Notes: generated from the letters alone by a model not told the origin. Shown: positions 51,944-61,013, numbered from the stretch's first letter. The stretch is 64,000 bases of DNA from Dendrosporobacter quercicolus (GCF_900104455.1 NZ_FNHB01000003.1:104622-168621), one strand, 5' to 3'. Numbers and translations: made by a program.

Positions 51944-52717
51944 TTAACACCGGTTTGGTGTGACATTGCGGAAAACAGCGCTGTGCATATTGGCAAGCAA
52001 TGCTTCCAGAGTTGTGTTTGCATATTCCAGGACCAGCGTCGCATCCGGGGAGAAGGCCTGAATTGCGGAAAACAGCGCTTTCCAGTCCAACTGGCCCTCA
52101 CCGGCGGGAAGGTGCTCGTCATACAGGCCGTGATTGTCATGCAGATGGTAAGCTTTTATCCGTCCGCCAAGCTGCCGGATGACGGCAGGCAGATCCCAGT
52201 TGTTTAACAAAGCATGCCCGGTGTCAATGATCGCTCCGGCCTGCGGCAATGCCGCCAGCAGGTCAAGATAATCCGGCCAATCAAACAGCAGCGTGTTTTG
52301 TCTTTTTACTCCGACATTTTCAATTAACAGCGGGATTTTCTCCTTCCGGGAGATCAGGACAAGTTCGGCGAGGCGGCTTCGTACCAGACGGCGGGCTTCT
52401 TCAGGCGATCCCCCGAAGGCTTCGTTGGTATGCGCGACCAGGAAGCGGGCCTGCCATTTGCCGGCAAACTGAAACGCCTGCCGGTACAAGGACAGGTAAT
52501 GGGTATCGCTCCGGCTGGCCAGATTGACGCCGACCGACGGACCGTGTACACTTAACTCCAGCAACGGGCGGTTATCCGTTAAGTGGCGCATCACTTGTTC
52601 CCAGTAGAATGGATTGCCAAATTCCCAAAACAGTTCCAGGCCGAGATTGTCCGGCAGTTGTTTCATTAGCGCATAATCAAATCCGGTAAAGGATAAATTG
52701 CTGATAGAAAGTTTCAT
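51944..52717 (-). CDS. Sugar phosphate isomerase/epimerase-like TIM barrel
   Basis: A 257-residue xylose-isomerase-like TIM-barrel protein: IPLLIENVGV (Glu), GAIIDTGHALLNNWD (Asp, His), IKAYHLHDNHG (His, Asp) and ATLVLEYAN (Glu) are the usual metal-ligand strands. ATG follows GGAGGCGG. It is the last gene of the Ugp-like ABC operon, 19 bases after the ATPase gene. In E. coli this place in the ugp operon is taken by a glycerophosphodiester phosphodiesterase; a related hydrolytic or isomerising role on the imported compound is possible but unproven. Confidence 0.8.
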   Translation of the reverse strand: MKLSISNLSFTGFDYALMKQLPDNLGLELFWEFGNPFYWEQVMRHLTDNRPLLELSVHGPSVGVNLASRSDTHYLSLYRQAFQFAGKWQARFLVAHTNEAFGGSPEEARRLVRSRLAELVLISRKEKIPLLIENVGVKRQNTLLFDWPDYLDLLAALPQAGAIIDTGHALLNNWDLPAVIRQLGGRIKAYHLHDNHGLYDEHLPAGEGQLDWKALFSAIQAFSPDATLVLEYANTTLEALLANMHSAVFRNVTPNRC

Positions 52718-52736
52718 ATCCGCCTCCGCAAAATAT

Positions 52737-53843
52737 TTACGCCGGTTTGGCAGGCGCAGTTTGATTTATCTGGTCGGGATAACCGATATTCAGGCCGGTT
52801 TCGTCGGCAAAGCAGCTGATCCGGCGCCAGGAAAAAGATATTCCTTTGATGCCTTCGGGCAACGGCTGATCAGCCGGGAGCAGGCACAGCACGCGCTGGT
52901 TATTGTGGGTTAGGCGCAGATGAATGCACAGCTGAGCGCCAAGATGTTCCTTGAATTCCACTTGTCCCGGAAGCAGGGGGGCGTCACTCAAATAGCACTG
53001 TTCGGGCCGGATGCCGAGATAAAGCCCGGGATGCCTGGCCAGCAGCGTTTTCCAGCCGGCAGGAGGGCAGAGCCGTTGATCGCCAAACCACAATGCTCCT
53101 TCGCGGAATTGCCCAGGCAATAAATTCATTGGCGGCGAACCAATAAAGGAGGCGACAAAGGTATTGGCGGGATGCTGATAAATATCACCCGGGCTGTCCA
53201 ATTGCTGCAGGCTTCCCTGGTTCATAATCGCAATCCGGTGGCCTACGGTCATGGCTTCAACCTGGTCGTGGGTAACATAAATCATGGTTGGCCGGTACAG
53301 GCGGTGAATTTTGACTAATTCGGTCCGGGCCTGAAGGCGCAACTGAGCATCCAGATTAGACAGTGGCTCGTCCAGTAGAAAATAGGGCGCCTGCTTTACC
53401 CAGGCCCGGGCCAGCGCCACCCGCTGCTTTTGTCCGCCTGAAAGCTCATGCGGTTTACGCTGTTCATACCCTGATAAGTTCAGGATAGAAAGCGCCTGAT
53501 CCGCTCTGGTTTTTATTTCAGCCTTGTCAACCTTTTGGATACTAAGGCCAAAGGTAATATTTTCCCATACCGTCATATGGGGATACAGCGCATAGTTCTG
53601 AAATACCATAGCAACATTTCTCGCTCCGGGCTCAAGCTGATTTACCTTTTGTCCGCCCATTAGCAGGGCGCCGGAGGTAATGGACTCAAAGCCTGCCACC
53701 ATTCTGAGAATCGTGGTTTTCCCGCAGCCTGAAGGCCCAAGCAAAATCAGGCGTTCACCTTCATCAATCGTAAAATTTAAATTCTTGACAACGGTATTTT
53801 CACCATAAGCTTTGCAAACGTGTTGAAATGTGATTTTGTTCAT
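52737..53843 (-). CDS. ABC transporter ATP-binding protein, UgpC/MalK type
   Basis: A 368-residue ATPase: Walker A GPSGCGKTT, signature LSGGQKQRV, Walker B YFLLDEPLSNLD, and a C-terminal TOBE/OB region (about 240-365) with IGSPPMNLLPGQ and LYLGIRPEQ. This is the sugar-type CUT1 ATPase. I use ATG 53843, preceded by AAGGA; longer frames lack a ribosome site. It follows the second permease with 5 bases between. Order and Pho box suggest a phosphate-regulated UgpC. Confidence 0.92.
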   Translation of the reverse strand: MNKITFQHVCKAYGENTVVKNLNFTIDEGERLILLGPSGCGKTTILRMVAGFESITSGALLMGGQKVNQLEPGARNVAMVFQNYALYPHMTVWENITFGLSIQKVDKAEIKTRADQALSILNLSGYEQRKPHELSGGQKQRVALARAWVKQAPYFLLDEPLSNLDAQLRLQARTELVKIHRLYRPTMIYVTHDQVEAMTVGHRIAIMNQGSLQQLDSPGDIYQHPANTFVASFIGSPPMNLLPGQFREGALWFGDQRLCPPAGWKTLLARHPGLYLGIRPEQCYLSDAPLLPGQVEFKEHLGAQLCIHLRLTHNNQRVLCLLPADQPLPEGIKGISFSWRRISCFADETGLNIGYPDQINQTAPAKPA

Positions 53844-53848
53844 TCCCA

Positions 53849-54676
53849 TCATCCTTTCACTCCGGATTGCATAAACGTACCGATAATAAAGCGCTGAAAT
53901 ACCATATACAGAAGCAGGGGCGGCAGCGAGGTCAGTACGGAAACGGCCATTGCCACACCCCACTGACTGCCGCCTTCAGCGCTGATGAACATTTGTAAAG
54001 CCAGCGGCAGGGTATAAGCCCCTTTATCCTGTAATACCAAAAGCGGCCAGAAGTATTCATTCCAGGAGTTAATAAAAAAGAAAATTCCGATGGCGGCTAT
54101 GGACGGCCTGATTAACGGCAGTACCAGGCGTGTTAATAGGATCCGTCCCCCGGCCTGATCCAGCCTGCCGGCTTCGAATAAGGCTTTAGGAATATTGCGC
54201 ATTGCCTGCCGCATTAGAAAAACACCCATGCCGTCGCCCAACTGCGGCAGGATGACGCCCCAGGGCGTGTTTAACAAGCCTAATTTGGCAATCAGCAAAT
54301 AATTCGGTATGCTGACAACCGTAATTGGAATGAAAAACGTCAGCAGAATTGCATGAAAGATTTTTTCTTTGTGGGGAAATTCATAATAAACAAAGGCAAA
54401 GGCGGCCAGAATGCTGGTGACTAGCTTGCCCAGTGTGACGCCCGCTGCAATCAGAAAGGTATTCAGGGTAAACTGGACAAGCGGAAAGGAGGCCAGAACA
54501 TAGGAATAGTTTTCCAGCGTGGGCGGATAGGGAAGCGGATTCAGGGAAGCCTGAAAGATCTGGTCCATTGGCTTAAACGAAGCGCTGAACATGAAAATGA
54601 GCGGCCAAAGCTGTAGCAGTATGGCGGCCCAAAGCATCATATGCCAGCGCCACTGGGGATTGCTGTTAGTTTTCAT
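53849..54676 (-). CDS. ABC transporter permease, UgpE/MalG type
   Basis: A 275-residue permease with about six helices and the EAA loop in LFEAGRLDQAGGRILLTRLV followed by LPLIRPSIAA. ATG 54676 follows AAGGTG by six bases and overlaps the upstream gene by 11 bases. It pairs with the preceding UgpA-type permease. Confidence 0.92.
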   Translation of the reverse strand: MKTNSNPQWRWHMMLWAAILLQLWPLIFMFSASFKPMDQIFQASLNPLPYPPTLENYSYVLASFPLVQFTLNTFLIAAGVTLGKLVTSILAAFAFVYYEFPHKEKIFHAILLTFFIPITVVSIPNYLLIAKLGLLNTPWGVILPQLGDGMGVFLMRQAMRNIPKALFEAGRLDQAGGRILLTRLVLPLIRPSIAAIGIFFFINSWNEYFWPLLVLQDKGAYTLPLALQMFISAEGGSQWGVAMAVSVLTSLPPLLLYMVFQRFIIGTFMQSGVKG

Positions 54677-55544
54677 AGTGCACCTTTTGATCAAGATATT
54701 TGCTTTTAACCAGCAGAAAGGCGGCGTAAAGCGCCATTGTCAGGACGGAAAGGGCGGCAGCTCTGCCTGTCTGGAAGAATACAAAGCCATACTGGTAAAT
54801 GATATATACCAGATTGGTGCTGCCCTGATCAGGCCCGCCCTGGGTAAGCATGTTTACCGGAACCAGCACGTACTGCAACCCGAACACAATGGTAATGACA
54901 AAGACATAAAGGGCTGTAGGCGAGGTCAGCGGCAGAATAATGCGCCGGAAGATTTGCCAGGGGGAGGCATTGTCAAGCCGGGCGGATTCGATCAGCTCCC
55001 TGGGAACCTCATTCATTGCCGCCAGCAATATAATGAGGTTGTAGCCGAACACTTTCCAGCCGATCACAATGCCAATTGCGATGATGACTAAGCCGTTTTC
55101 CTTAAACCAGCGGGGCGATTCCAGTCCGAAGCCGGACAGGATAAGACTGAGCGGGCCGGCCAGAGGATTAAAGAACCAGAGGAAAAGAATGCTGGCGACG
55201 GCAAGGGAAACCGTACTGGGAATAAACAGCGCCGAACGGTAAAAAAAACTGCAGGAGCGGATGCAGTGGGCCATCACAAAGGCAAATAAGTAAGGCAGCA
55301 GGAAATTAAGCGTCAGCAGGACAGCAATATAAAGCAGGGTGTTTGTCAGAACTTTTGCGAGTTCATCGCCGGCTAATAAGGCCAGGTAATTTTGCAGACC
55401 GGCAAATTTTATGACAGGACTGACCATATTCCAGGTATGAAAGCTCAGCCATACATTCTGTAATAACGGCCAGTAGGCAAACAAGAGAAAGATTACGGCA
55501 GCGGGAGCCAATAGCAAGCAAGGTCGCCAGAGGTTATGTTTCAT
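54666..55544 (-). CDS. ABC transporter permease, UgpA/MalF type
   Basis: A 292-residue permease with six helices and the EAA loop LIESARLDNASPWQIFRRII, then LPLTSPTAL. ATG 55544 follows GAAAGGAAA; a longer frame upstream starts without a ribosome site. It lies 79 bases after the binding-protein gene. Confidence 0.92.
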   Translation of the reverse strand: MKHNLWRPCLLLAPAAVIFLLFAYWPLLQNVWLSFHTWNMVSPVIKFAGLQNYLALLAGDELAKVLTNTLLYIAVLLTLNFLLPYLFAFVMAHCIRSCSFFYRSALFIPSTVSLAVASILFLWFFNPLAGPLSLILSGFGLESPRWFKENGLVIIAIGIVIGWKVFGYNLIILLAAMNEVPRELIESARLDNASPWQIFRRIILPLTSPTALYVFVITIVFGLQYVLVPVNMLTQGGPDQGSTNLVYIIYQYGFVFFQTGRAAALSVLTMALYAAFLLVKSKYLDQKVHYEN

Positions 55545-55623
55545 GGATGTTTCCTTTCTAAACGGTGATAAGGAATTGCTGCAACCGCCCTGAGGCAAAT
55601 TGCAGCATTGGCTGAATGCGTAT

Positions 55624-56931
55624 TTACAGCAGGGAGTTTACTTTAGCCGCTGCCTGCCGCAACGCATCGGCGGCAGTTTGTTTACCGCTGAGAATGACAT
55701 CGCGGACATCAATCAACGCCTGTTCGGCCTGTAGTCCGTTGGCGCCGGGAAAACTGGCCCATTTCACAACATCCGGCATTTGAGACATGGCTGCCTGCAT
55801 ATTTTTATTCTGGGCAATAAACTCTTTCAGACCCTGCGGATGGTCAATGACGTCTTTACGGGGCGGCAGATAACCTGTCCCTTTGGTCCAGAGCGCCAGC
55901 GCCTCGGGCGATTCAAGATATTTTACAAACCGCCAGGCCGCTTTCTGTTTGGCTTCATCCCGTGAGAATATCATGAGAAAGTTACCGCCTGCCGGTACCT
56001 TGCGATTTTTCCCCTCAAATATAGGAAATTCAGTTGCCATTACCGGGAATTTGGCGCTTTTTTCAAAGTTATCCCGTTTGCCGATGGTTGTGCAAACCAT
56101 GCCGAGCCTGCCGCTCAGAAAAGCCTGAAACCCTTCTTCATTGGTGGCATGGAGGCCGGTTCCCGCCGCGACCATGCCGGCTAAGAGCTGGTAAGCCTCA
56201 CTTGCCTGGGCTGAATCAAAGGCTGCGACCGTACGGCCGTCTTTTTTTGTCAGCATTTGCCCGCCATTGGACTCAATCAAGGCTTGCTGGGCCCAGTTAT
56301 CGGCGTATTCCTGCATAAAGAAACCGGTATAGCCTGTCTTGTCTTTTATGGTTTTGGCATAAGCGGCTACTTCCTGCCAGGTGCGCGGCGGTTGGCCGGG
56401 ATCTAAACCCGCCTGTTTAAAAATCTCAGGATTGTAGTAGAGCACAGGCACACTGACCGAATAGGGAACGCCGATCTGTTTGCCATCGTCGGTCATGGCC
56501 AGCGACAGGATATTGGGCAAAAAATGATCGTTAAAGTAATTCCTGTCTTCCGGCGAATGGGCGGCAATGATGTCGTTTAGTTTGCTGTAGGCTAAATTTT
56601 CGCCTGCATAGTTCAGGTAACTGTAACCCATCTGCACAACATCGGGATATTTTCCGGCGGCGATGGCGGCCTGCAGGTTTTGGGTAAGGCCTTTATACAT
56701 ATCAGGATTATACTTTTCCACTACTTCAATGTCCGGATTATTTTTATTAAATTGTTCCACCAGTTGTTTAACCGTGGGACCGCCAAAGCTTTCGGCGTTG
56801 ACATGCCAGTATTCAATGACTGTTTTTCCACTGCTATTTTCCGATGTGACTGCCGAACTGCCACAGCCCAGGGCCGCGGCTGTCAGCGCTCCAAGGCAAA
56901 ATAAAGCAAGCAGCTTCTTCATTTTTTTCAT
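55624..56931 (-). CDS. ABC substrate-binding lipoprotein, UgpB-like
   Basis: A 435-residue extracellular binding protein (family 1) with signal MKKMKKLLALFCLGALTAAA and a lipobox around Cys (ALGC). The start of the mature part, TVIEYWHVNAESFGGPTVKQ, and FNKNNPDIEVV are typical of UgpB and related sugar or glycerophosphate binders. ATG follows GGAGGAAAATGA. It is the first gene of the operon, behind a Pho-box-like promoter, which favours sn-glycerol 3-phosphate or glycerophosphodiesters over a plain sugar. Confidence 0.9.
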   Translation of the reverse strand: MKKMKKLLALFCLGALTAAALGCGSSAVTSENSSGKTVIEYWHVNAESFGGPTVKQLVEQFNKNNPDIEVVEKYNPDMYKGLTQNLQAAIAAGKYPDVVQMGYSYLNYAGENLAYSKLNDIIAAHSPEDRNYFNDHFLPNILSLAMTDDGKQIGVPYSVSVPVLYYNPEIFKQAGLDPGQPPRTWQEVAAYAKTIKDKTGYTGFFMQEYADNWAQQALIESNGGQMLTKKDGRTVAAFDSAQASEAYQLLAGMVAAGTGLHATNEEGFQAFLSGRLGMVCTTIGKRDNFEKSAKFPVMATEFPIFEGKNRKVPAGGNFLMIFSRDEAKQKAAWRFVKYLESPEALALWTKGTGYLPPRKDVIDHPQGLKEFIAQNKNMQAAMSQMPDVVKWASFPGANGLQAEQALIDVRDVILSGKQTAADALRQAAAKVNSLL

Positions 56932-56972
56932 TCATTTTCCTCCTATGTAGTCTCTGTTGCCGAGTTGAATTC

Positions 56973-57026
56973 ATTGTAGCTTGTTTTTGACCGATTTTTG
57001 TTAACAGGAAGTTAAGGTTAGGTTAA
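56973..57026 (-). promoter_or_regulatory. Pho-box-like promoter of the Ugp-like operon
   Basis: On the minus strand three hexamers, TTAACC (57026-57021), TTAACT (57015-57010) and TTAACA (57004-56999), are spaced exactly 11 bp apart, as in PhoP/PhoB direct-repeat boxes of Firmicutes. TACAAT (56978-56973) lies 20 bp further on as a -10 element, 41 bases before the start codon. Confidence 0.65.
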
Positions 57027-57032
57027 GTAAAT

Positions 57033-57081
57033 AAAAAGGCTGCCGCCAGGCGATTTTCTTATCGCTGGTACGGCAGCCTTT
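57033..57081 (-). terminator. Intrinsic terminator after hydG
   Basis: An imperfect hairpin AAAGGCTGCCG with CGGCAGCCTTT and an inner CAGCGAT/ATCGC part; on the minus strand it is followed by TTTTATTTAC. Confidence 0.75.
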
Positions 57082-57092
57082 CGTTCTCCACA

Positions 57093-58517
57093 TTAAAAAT
57101 ATAAATCGCGTTTTCCCTCCGTTATTTGCCGGAGGCGTTCGATGGTTGTCCGGCGGACGGCAGGCTGGGAAATATCGGTCAGGCTGGCGGTGATCAGGCT
57201 TTCCCCGGCCTGTCTGGTGATGTCGTCGGCATAGTCAATAAGGTACTCCTTAAAGGTCAGTAAAGCGTTAGGCAGGCAGACATTCTGGATCTCGCCGGAC
57301 TTGGCCAGACTCATGAACCTGTCTCCAGTCCGGCCCTGCCGGTAGCAGGCCGTGCAGTAGCTGGGGATAAAGCCTTTATCGCACAGCATTCGGATAATTT
57401 CGTTGGGAGAGCGCAGATCGCCTGTTTCAAACTGCATGCCGCTGGCCTGGTCATGGTTTTGATAGACATGCTGGTAGCCGCCAACCCCGGTACAGGAGCC
57501 GGCGCTTATTTGCGAGATGCCATAGTCAATGAGCTTATCGCGGAGGCCGGGGGCTTCGCGGGTGGAAAGGATCATGCCGGTGTAAGGGACGGCCAGCCGG
57601 ATGATTGCGACCAGTTTTTCAAATTGCTCATCACTGACAAGATGAGGGAATTCTTCCAGTGTAACGCTGGAAGCCGGACGCAGCCTTGGCACGGAGATGG
57701 TATGAGGGCCGACGCCGAAGGTTTTTTCCAGATGCTCGGCATGCAGGAACATGGCTACCGTTTCATACTGATAGTCATAGAGGCCGTAGAGCACGCCAAT
57801 GCCGACATCATCAATGCCGGCTTGCATTGCCCGGTCCATGGCCGTGGTGTGCCAGTTATAATCGCGTTTGGGGCCGGTGGGGTGCATCACTGCATAGGTG
57901 GGGCGGTGGTAAGTTTCTTGAAACAGAATGTATGTGCCGATTCCGGCTGCCTGTAGTTTGCGGTATTCGTCAATGGTGGTTGCCGCCACATTCACATTAA
58001 CCCGGCGAATGCTGCCGTTCTTATTTTTAATGCTGTATATTTCCCGGATAGCGTCAATGACATAATCAACCGGACAGTTCAGCGGGTCCTCCCCTGCTTC
58101 AAGAGCCAGGCGTTTATGTCCCAGCGACTGTAAAATTTCGACCTCCCGCCTGATGTCGGCCAGCGACAGACGACGGCGCAACTGTTCGTTATTGTCGGTG
58201 CGGTAACCGCAATACGCACAGTTGTTAATACAGTGACTGGAGATGTACAGCGGGGCAAACAGGACGATGCGGGCGCCATAGATGGCTTGCTTTACCTGCG
58301 CAGCGGCCGTAAATAATTCGGTCAGCAGGGCTGTATCGGTTACTTTTAGCAAAACGGCGACCTCTGCCGCCGACAACCCGTGGTAATCCTTGGCTTTGGC
58401 AATTATGGCGCGCACATAACCGGAATCCCCGGCTTTGGTTTGGGCGGCGGTTAATAGTGTTTCAATGAGGCCATCGTTAATAAAATCGTCGGATGTACGT
58501 TCAGCGTTGTTCATCAT
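57093..58517 (-). CDS. hydG: [FeFe]-hydrogenase maturase HydG (radical SAM tyrosine lyase)
   Basis: A 474-residue radical SAM enzyme that cleaves tyrosine to give the CO and cyanide ligands of the hydrogenase H-cluster. The SAM-binding cluster motif is CINNCAYC (Cys96, Cys100, Cys103); the C-terminal cluster motif is YCTACYRQGRTGDRFM. The TIM-barrel core contains LALEAGEDP and ILFQETYHRPTY. Length matches HydG, and ThiH lacks the C-terminal CxxC region. ATG at 58517 follows AGGGGGA. It overlaps its upstream TM1266-type partner by 17 bases. No hydE, hydF or hydrogenase gene is in the window. Confidence 0.95.
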   Translation of the reverse strand: MMNNAERTSDDFINDGLIETLLTAAQTKAGDSGYVRAIIAKAKDYHGLSAAEVAVLLKVTDTALLTELFTAAAQVKQAIYGARIVLFAPLYISSHCINNCAYCGYRTDNNEQLRRRLSLADIRREVEILQSLGHKRLALEAGEDPLNCPVDYVIDAIREIYSIKNKNGSIRRVNVNVAATTIDEYRKLQAAGIGTYILFQETYHRPTYAVMHPTGPKRDYNWHTTAMDRAMQAGIDDVGIGVLYGLYDYQYETVAMFLHAEHLEKTFGVGPHTISVPRLRPASSVTLEEFPHLVSDEQFEKLVAIIRLAVPYTGMILSTREAPGLRDKLIDYGISQISAGSCTGVGGYQHVYQNHDQASGMQFETGDLRSPNEIIRMLCDKGFIPSYCTACYRQGRTGDRFMSLAKSGEIQNVCLPNALLTFKEYLIDYADDITRQAGESLITASLTDISQPAVRRTTIERLRQITEGKRDLYF

Positions 58518-58788
58518 TGGTCTGGTTCCCCCTATTGAGATTTTTGCTGGTGAGGGCTGATTTTACAGTGACGCCCGGGAGATTGCCCAGCTTACCGGTC
58601 AGAGCGCCGACCTGATCGGTACTGCCTTCAATGATCAGAGCAATCATACCAACCTGTTCTTCCGGTTTAGGGATACCCATCCGGCCGATGACCAATTGAC
58701 TATAGCTGCTGATGATTCTATTCACGTTACCCGAATTTTGTTTGGGGTTGTCAATGATAATGCCAACTACGCCAATTCGTTTGGACAT
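58501..58788 (-). CDS. TM1266-family putative iron-only hydrogenase system regulator
   Basis: A 95-residue protein with an ACT/NikR-C-like ferredoxin fold: KRIGVVGIIIDNPKQNSGNV, then IGRMGIPKPEEQVGMIALII and LPGVTVKSALTSKNL. Proteins of this family accompany HydG in many Firmicutes and are annotated as putative regulators of [FeFe]-hydrogenase systems. ATG follows GGGAGGCC. The gene is preceded at 16 bases by a terminator at the end of a leader of about 175 nt. Confidence 0.9.
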   Translation of the reverse strand: MSKRIGVVGIIIDNPKQNSGNVNRIISSYSQLVIGRMGIPKPEEQVGMIALIIEGSTDQVGALTGKLGNLPGVTVKSALTSKNLNRGNQTNDEQR

Positions 58789-58978
58789 GCTCAGGCCTCC
58801 CTATAAAAAATCCTTTCTTGGCCGCAGCAAAGAAAGGAATCAATTATTCCGGTATTTCCTCCCGTGCGCAGGCTGTTAACCCTTGCTGCAGATTTCATTT
58901 ATATTCGTTTTTCCAGTACTCTGGATCCTCCGGGAAATGGGCAATATGCTCACTTGCCGTCAGATATTATTATTATAC
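58789..58978 (-). promoter_or_regulatory. Leader of the hydG operon, possible attenuator or riboswitch
   Basis: On the minus strand TATAAT (58977-58972) is a likely -10 element. About 175 nt of leader follow, holding several GC-rich words (CCCGGAGGATCC, GCCTGCGCACGGGAGG), and end in the terminator 58838-58804 directly before the ribosome site of the TM1266-type gene. I recognise no known riboswitch or T-box core in it. Confidence 0.5.
58804..58838 (-). terminator. Leader terminator of the hydG operon
   Basis: CCTTTCTT and AAGAAAGG pair (8 bp, 9 with the flanking T-A) around a 10-base loop; on the minus strand the stem is followed by ATTTTTTATAG, then GGGAGG. Confidence 0.8.
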
Positions 58979-59000
58979 AACTTTTTGGGTCAGGATTGCG

Positions 59001-59212
59001 TAATATTGAAATAAAAGTTGTTTTTTTACTATAAAAAACGAGGCGGAAAGCACTCTGACAGAGAAAAACGGCATTTCAGGGAGAGCGGTGGTTCAGCGCT
59101 TGTCAAAGGCTGGCAGGAATTTGCCGATCACTATTGAATAATAAACCAAATAATTGTAGTGTAAACTATAATTAAATCGTCTGGATCAGCAGTTACAGGA
59201 GGCGGCTATTTT
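59001..59212 (+). promoter_or_regulatory. Region upstream of panB with -10 element
   Basis: TATAAT at 59167-59172 is a plausible -10 element, 40 bases before the start; no good -35 is seen. No gene is present. Confidence 0.35.
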
Positions 59213-60046
59213 ATGAAGAAAAAGTTGACCATTCCTCAATTTAAAGAAATGAAAGCGCAAGGTCAAAGGTTCAGCATGGTAACAGCATATGACTATACGT
59301 TTGCCAGGATTGTGGATAAGACTCCGGTTGAAATGATTCTAGTAGGAGACTCGCTGGGGATGGTCATGCTTGGTTACGATAGTACAGTTTCCGTTACAAT
59401 GGAAGACATGCTGCATCATATCAAGCCGGTGGTGCGGGGAGCACGGCATACCTTCGTTGTCGGCGATATGCCCTTTGGCTCGTATAACGTCAGTGTGGGC
59501 GAAGCGATCCGCAATGCCAATCGCATTATCCAGCAAGGCGGCGCAGATGCCATTAAAATTGAAGGCGGTTCGAATGTACTGGAAATCGTCAGTGAAATGG
59601 TAAAGGGCGGTATTCCGGTCATTGGTCATATCGGGCTGACGCCGCAGACGGCAGCCCAGCTAGGCGGATTTAAGGTTCAGGGAAAAGATGCCGAGATTGC
59701 CAGGCGATTGGTCGAGGATGCGCTTCACCTGGAACAGGCCGGTGTGTTTGCCCTTGTTCTGGAATGCGTGGTAGCGCCCATTGCCGAGCTGATCACCGGG
59801 AAAGTAGCCATTCCGACGATCGGAATCGGCGCCGGGCCGGCCTGTGATGCCCAGGTGCTGGTACTTCAGGATTTATTGGGCCTGTACGATAAGTTTACCC
59901 CCAAATTTGTTAAGCAATATGCGCAGTTAAACGACCCTATTGCGAATGCGCTCACCACCTATGCCCGGGAAGTTGCCGACGGAAGCTTTCCGGGGCCTGA
60001 GCAGTCTTTTGGTCTAAATCAGGAACCGCTTGGCCGGTTATACTAG
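59213..60046 (+). CDS. panB: 3-methyl-2-oxobutanoate hydroxymethyltransferase (PanB)
   Basis: A 277-residue TIM-barrel enzyme that makes ketopantoate from 2-oxoisovalerate and methylenetetrahydrofolate, the first step to pantothenate. Family motifs are VTAYDYTFARI, VGDSLGMVMLGYDSTVSVTM, GDMPFGSY, IKIEGG and PTIGIGAGPACDAQVLV. ATG follows GGAGGCGG. Length is normal. The gene is followed closely by the reductase gene; panC and panD are not in the window. Confidence 0.96.
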   Translation: MKKKLTIPQFKEMKAQGQRFSMVTAYDYTFARIVDKTPVEMILVGDSLGMVMLGYDSTVSVTMEDMLHHIKPVVRGARHTFVVGDMPFGSYNVSVGEAIRNANRIIQQGGADAIKIEGGSNVLEIVSEMVKGGIPVIGHIGLTPQTAAQLGGFKVQGKDAEIARRLVEDALHLEQAGVFALVLECVVAPIAELITGKVAIPTIGIGAGPACDAQVLVLQDLLGLYDKFTPKFVKQYAQLNDPIANALTTYAREVADGSFPGPEQSFGLNQEPLGRLY

Positions 60047-60071
60047 TTTGGCGGCTCAAGTGAATGCCGGT

Positions 60072-61013
60072 ATGAACATAGTGATTATCGGGGCCGGTGC
60101 AATGGGCAGCCTGTTTGGCGCTTTGCTGTCCCGCAGTGATGCGGATATACTGTTGGTCGATAAACGATCCGACCATGTGCAGGCCATCCAGCAGCATGGG
60201 CTTCACGTGGTGGGCGTTCATCCGGAAACTACCGTCCAAATCAAGGCTGTAACCCAAATTGTTCCGGACAGACCGGCTGATTTGATTATCCTGTTTGTTA
60301 AGGCTTATGATACCAGGCAGGCGCTGCTTGACTGCCTGAAACTGATTGGGCCGGACACGACGATATTGACCCTGCAAAACGGCTTGGGCAATATTGAAGC
60401 GATTCGCGCGATTGCCGGCAGCGCAAAGGTAGTTGCCGGTACAACCTCCTATGGCTGTTTGCTGCCGGCGCCGGGTTCGATTAAGGTAAGCAATGCGGGG
60501 GAGGTAACGCTTGGCGAGCTTGACGGCACTTTTTCCGGAAGAATAACCAGGCTGGCCGGACTGTTTCATCAGGCGGGAGTCAGCGTTCAGGTCACTGACA
60601 ATGTCCGGGGCTTAATCTGGACCAAATTAGCCGTCAATGTTGGTATCAATGCACTTTCGGCCATTACGTCCCTGACCAATGGCGAGCTTTTAGCTCATTC
60701 CGGGACAAGACAGTTGATGCAAATGGCAATCAGCGAATTAGCGGCAGTGGCCGCTCACAAAAATATTGCGTTATTAACGGAACCAGTCCAATTGGCCGTT
60801 AAAGTTGCACAGGATACTTATACAAATAAATCCTCAATGCTGCAGGATCTGGAACGCGGCTCCCGTACTGAAATCGACCATATCAACGGGGCTGTCGTTG
60901 CGGAAGGGCTAAAGGATAAAATCGCCGTACCTGTGAATCAGGTACTGACATCACTCATCAAAGTGCTGGAAGATAGCAGAATGCGAAATAAGAGAAGCGG
61001 GGGAGCAGTATGA
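60072..61013 (+). CDS. panE: 2-dehydropantoate 2-reductase (ApbA/PanE family)
   Basis: A 313-residue NADPH-dependent reductase that turns ketopantoate into pantoate. The N-terminal Rossmann motif is [27 protein letters not shown], then [20 protein letters not shown] with the catalytic lysine, and [12 protein letters not shown] are family features. ATG 60072 has only a weak ribosome site, so a GTG at 60060 is possible; coupling to panB 25 bases upstream may help. Its end overlaps ilvD by four bases. Confidence 0.92.
   Translation: MNIVIIGAGAMGSLFGALLSRSDADILLVDKRSDHVQAIQQHGLHVVGVHPETTVQIKAVTQIVPDRPADLIILFVKAYDTRQALLDCLKLIGPDTTILTLQNGLGNIEAIRAIAGSAKVVAGTTSYGCLLPAPGSIKVSNAGEVTLGELDGTFSGRITRLAGLFHQAGVSVQVTDNVRGLIWTKLAVNVGINALSAITSLTNGELLAHSGTRQLMQMAISELAAVAAHKNIALLTEPVQLAVKVAQDTYTNKSSMLQDLERGSRTEIDHINGAVVAEGLKDKIAVPVNQVLTSLIKVLEDSRMRNKRSGGAV

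Noticed and set aside
58789..58978. T-box riboswitch in the hydG leader, from GGGAGGAAATACCGG
   Set aside because: The T-box core GGGTGGnACCGCG is not matched, and no specifier stem was convincing.
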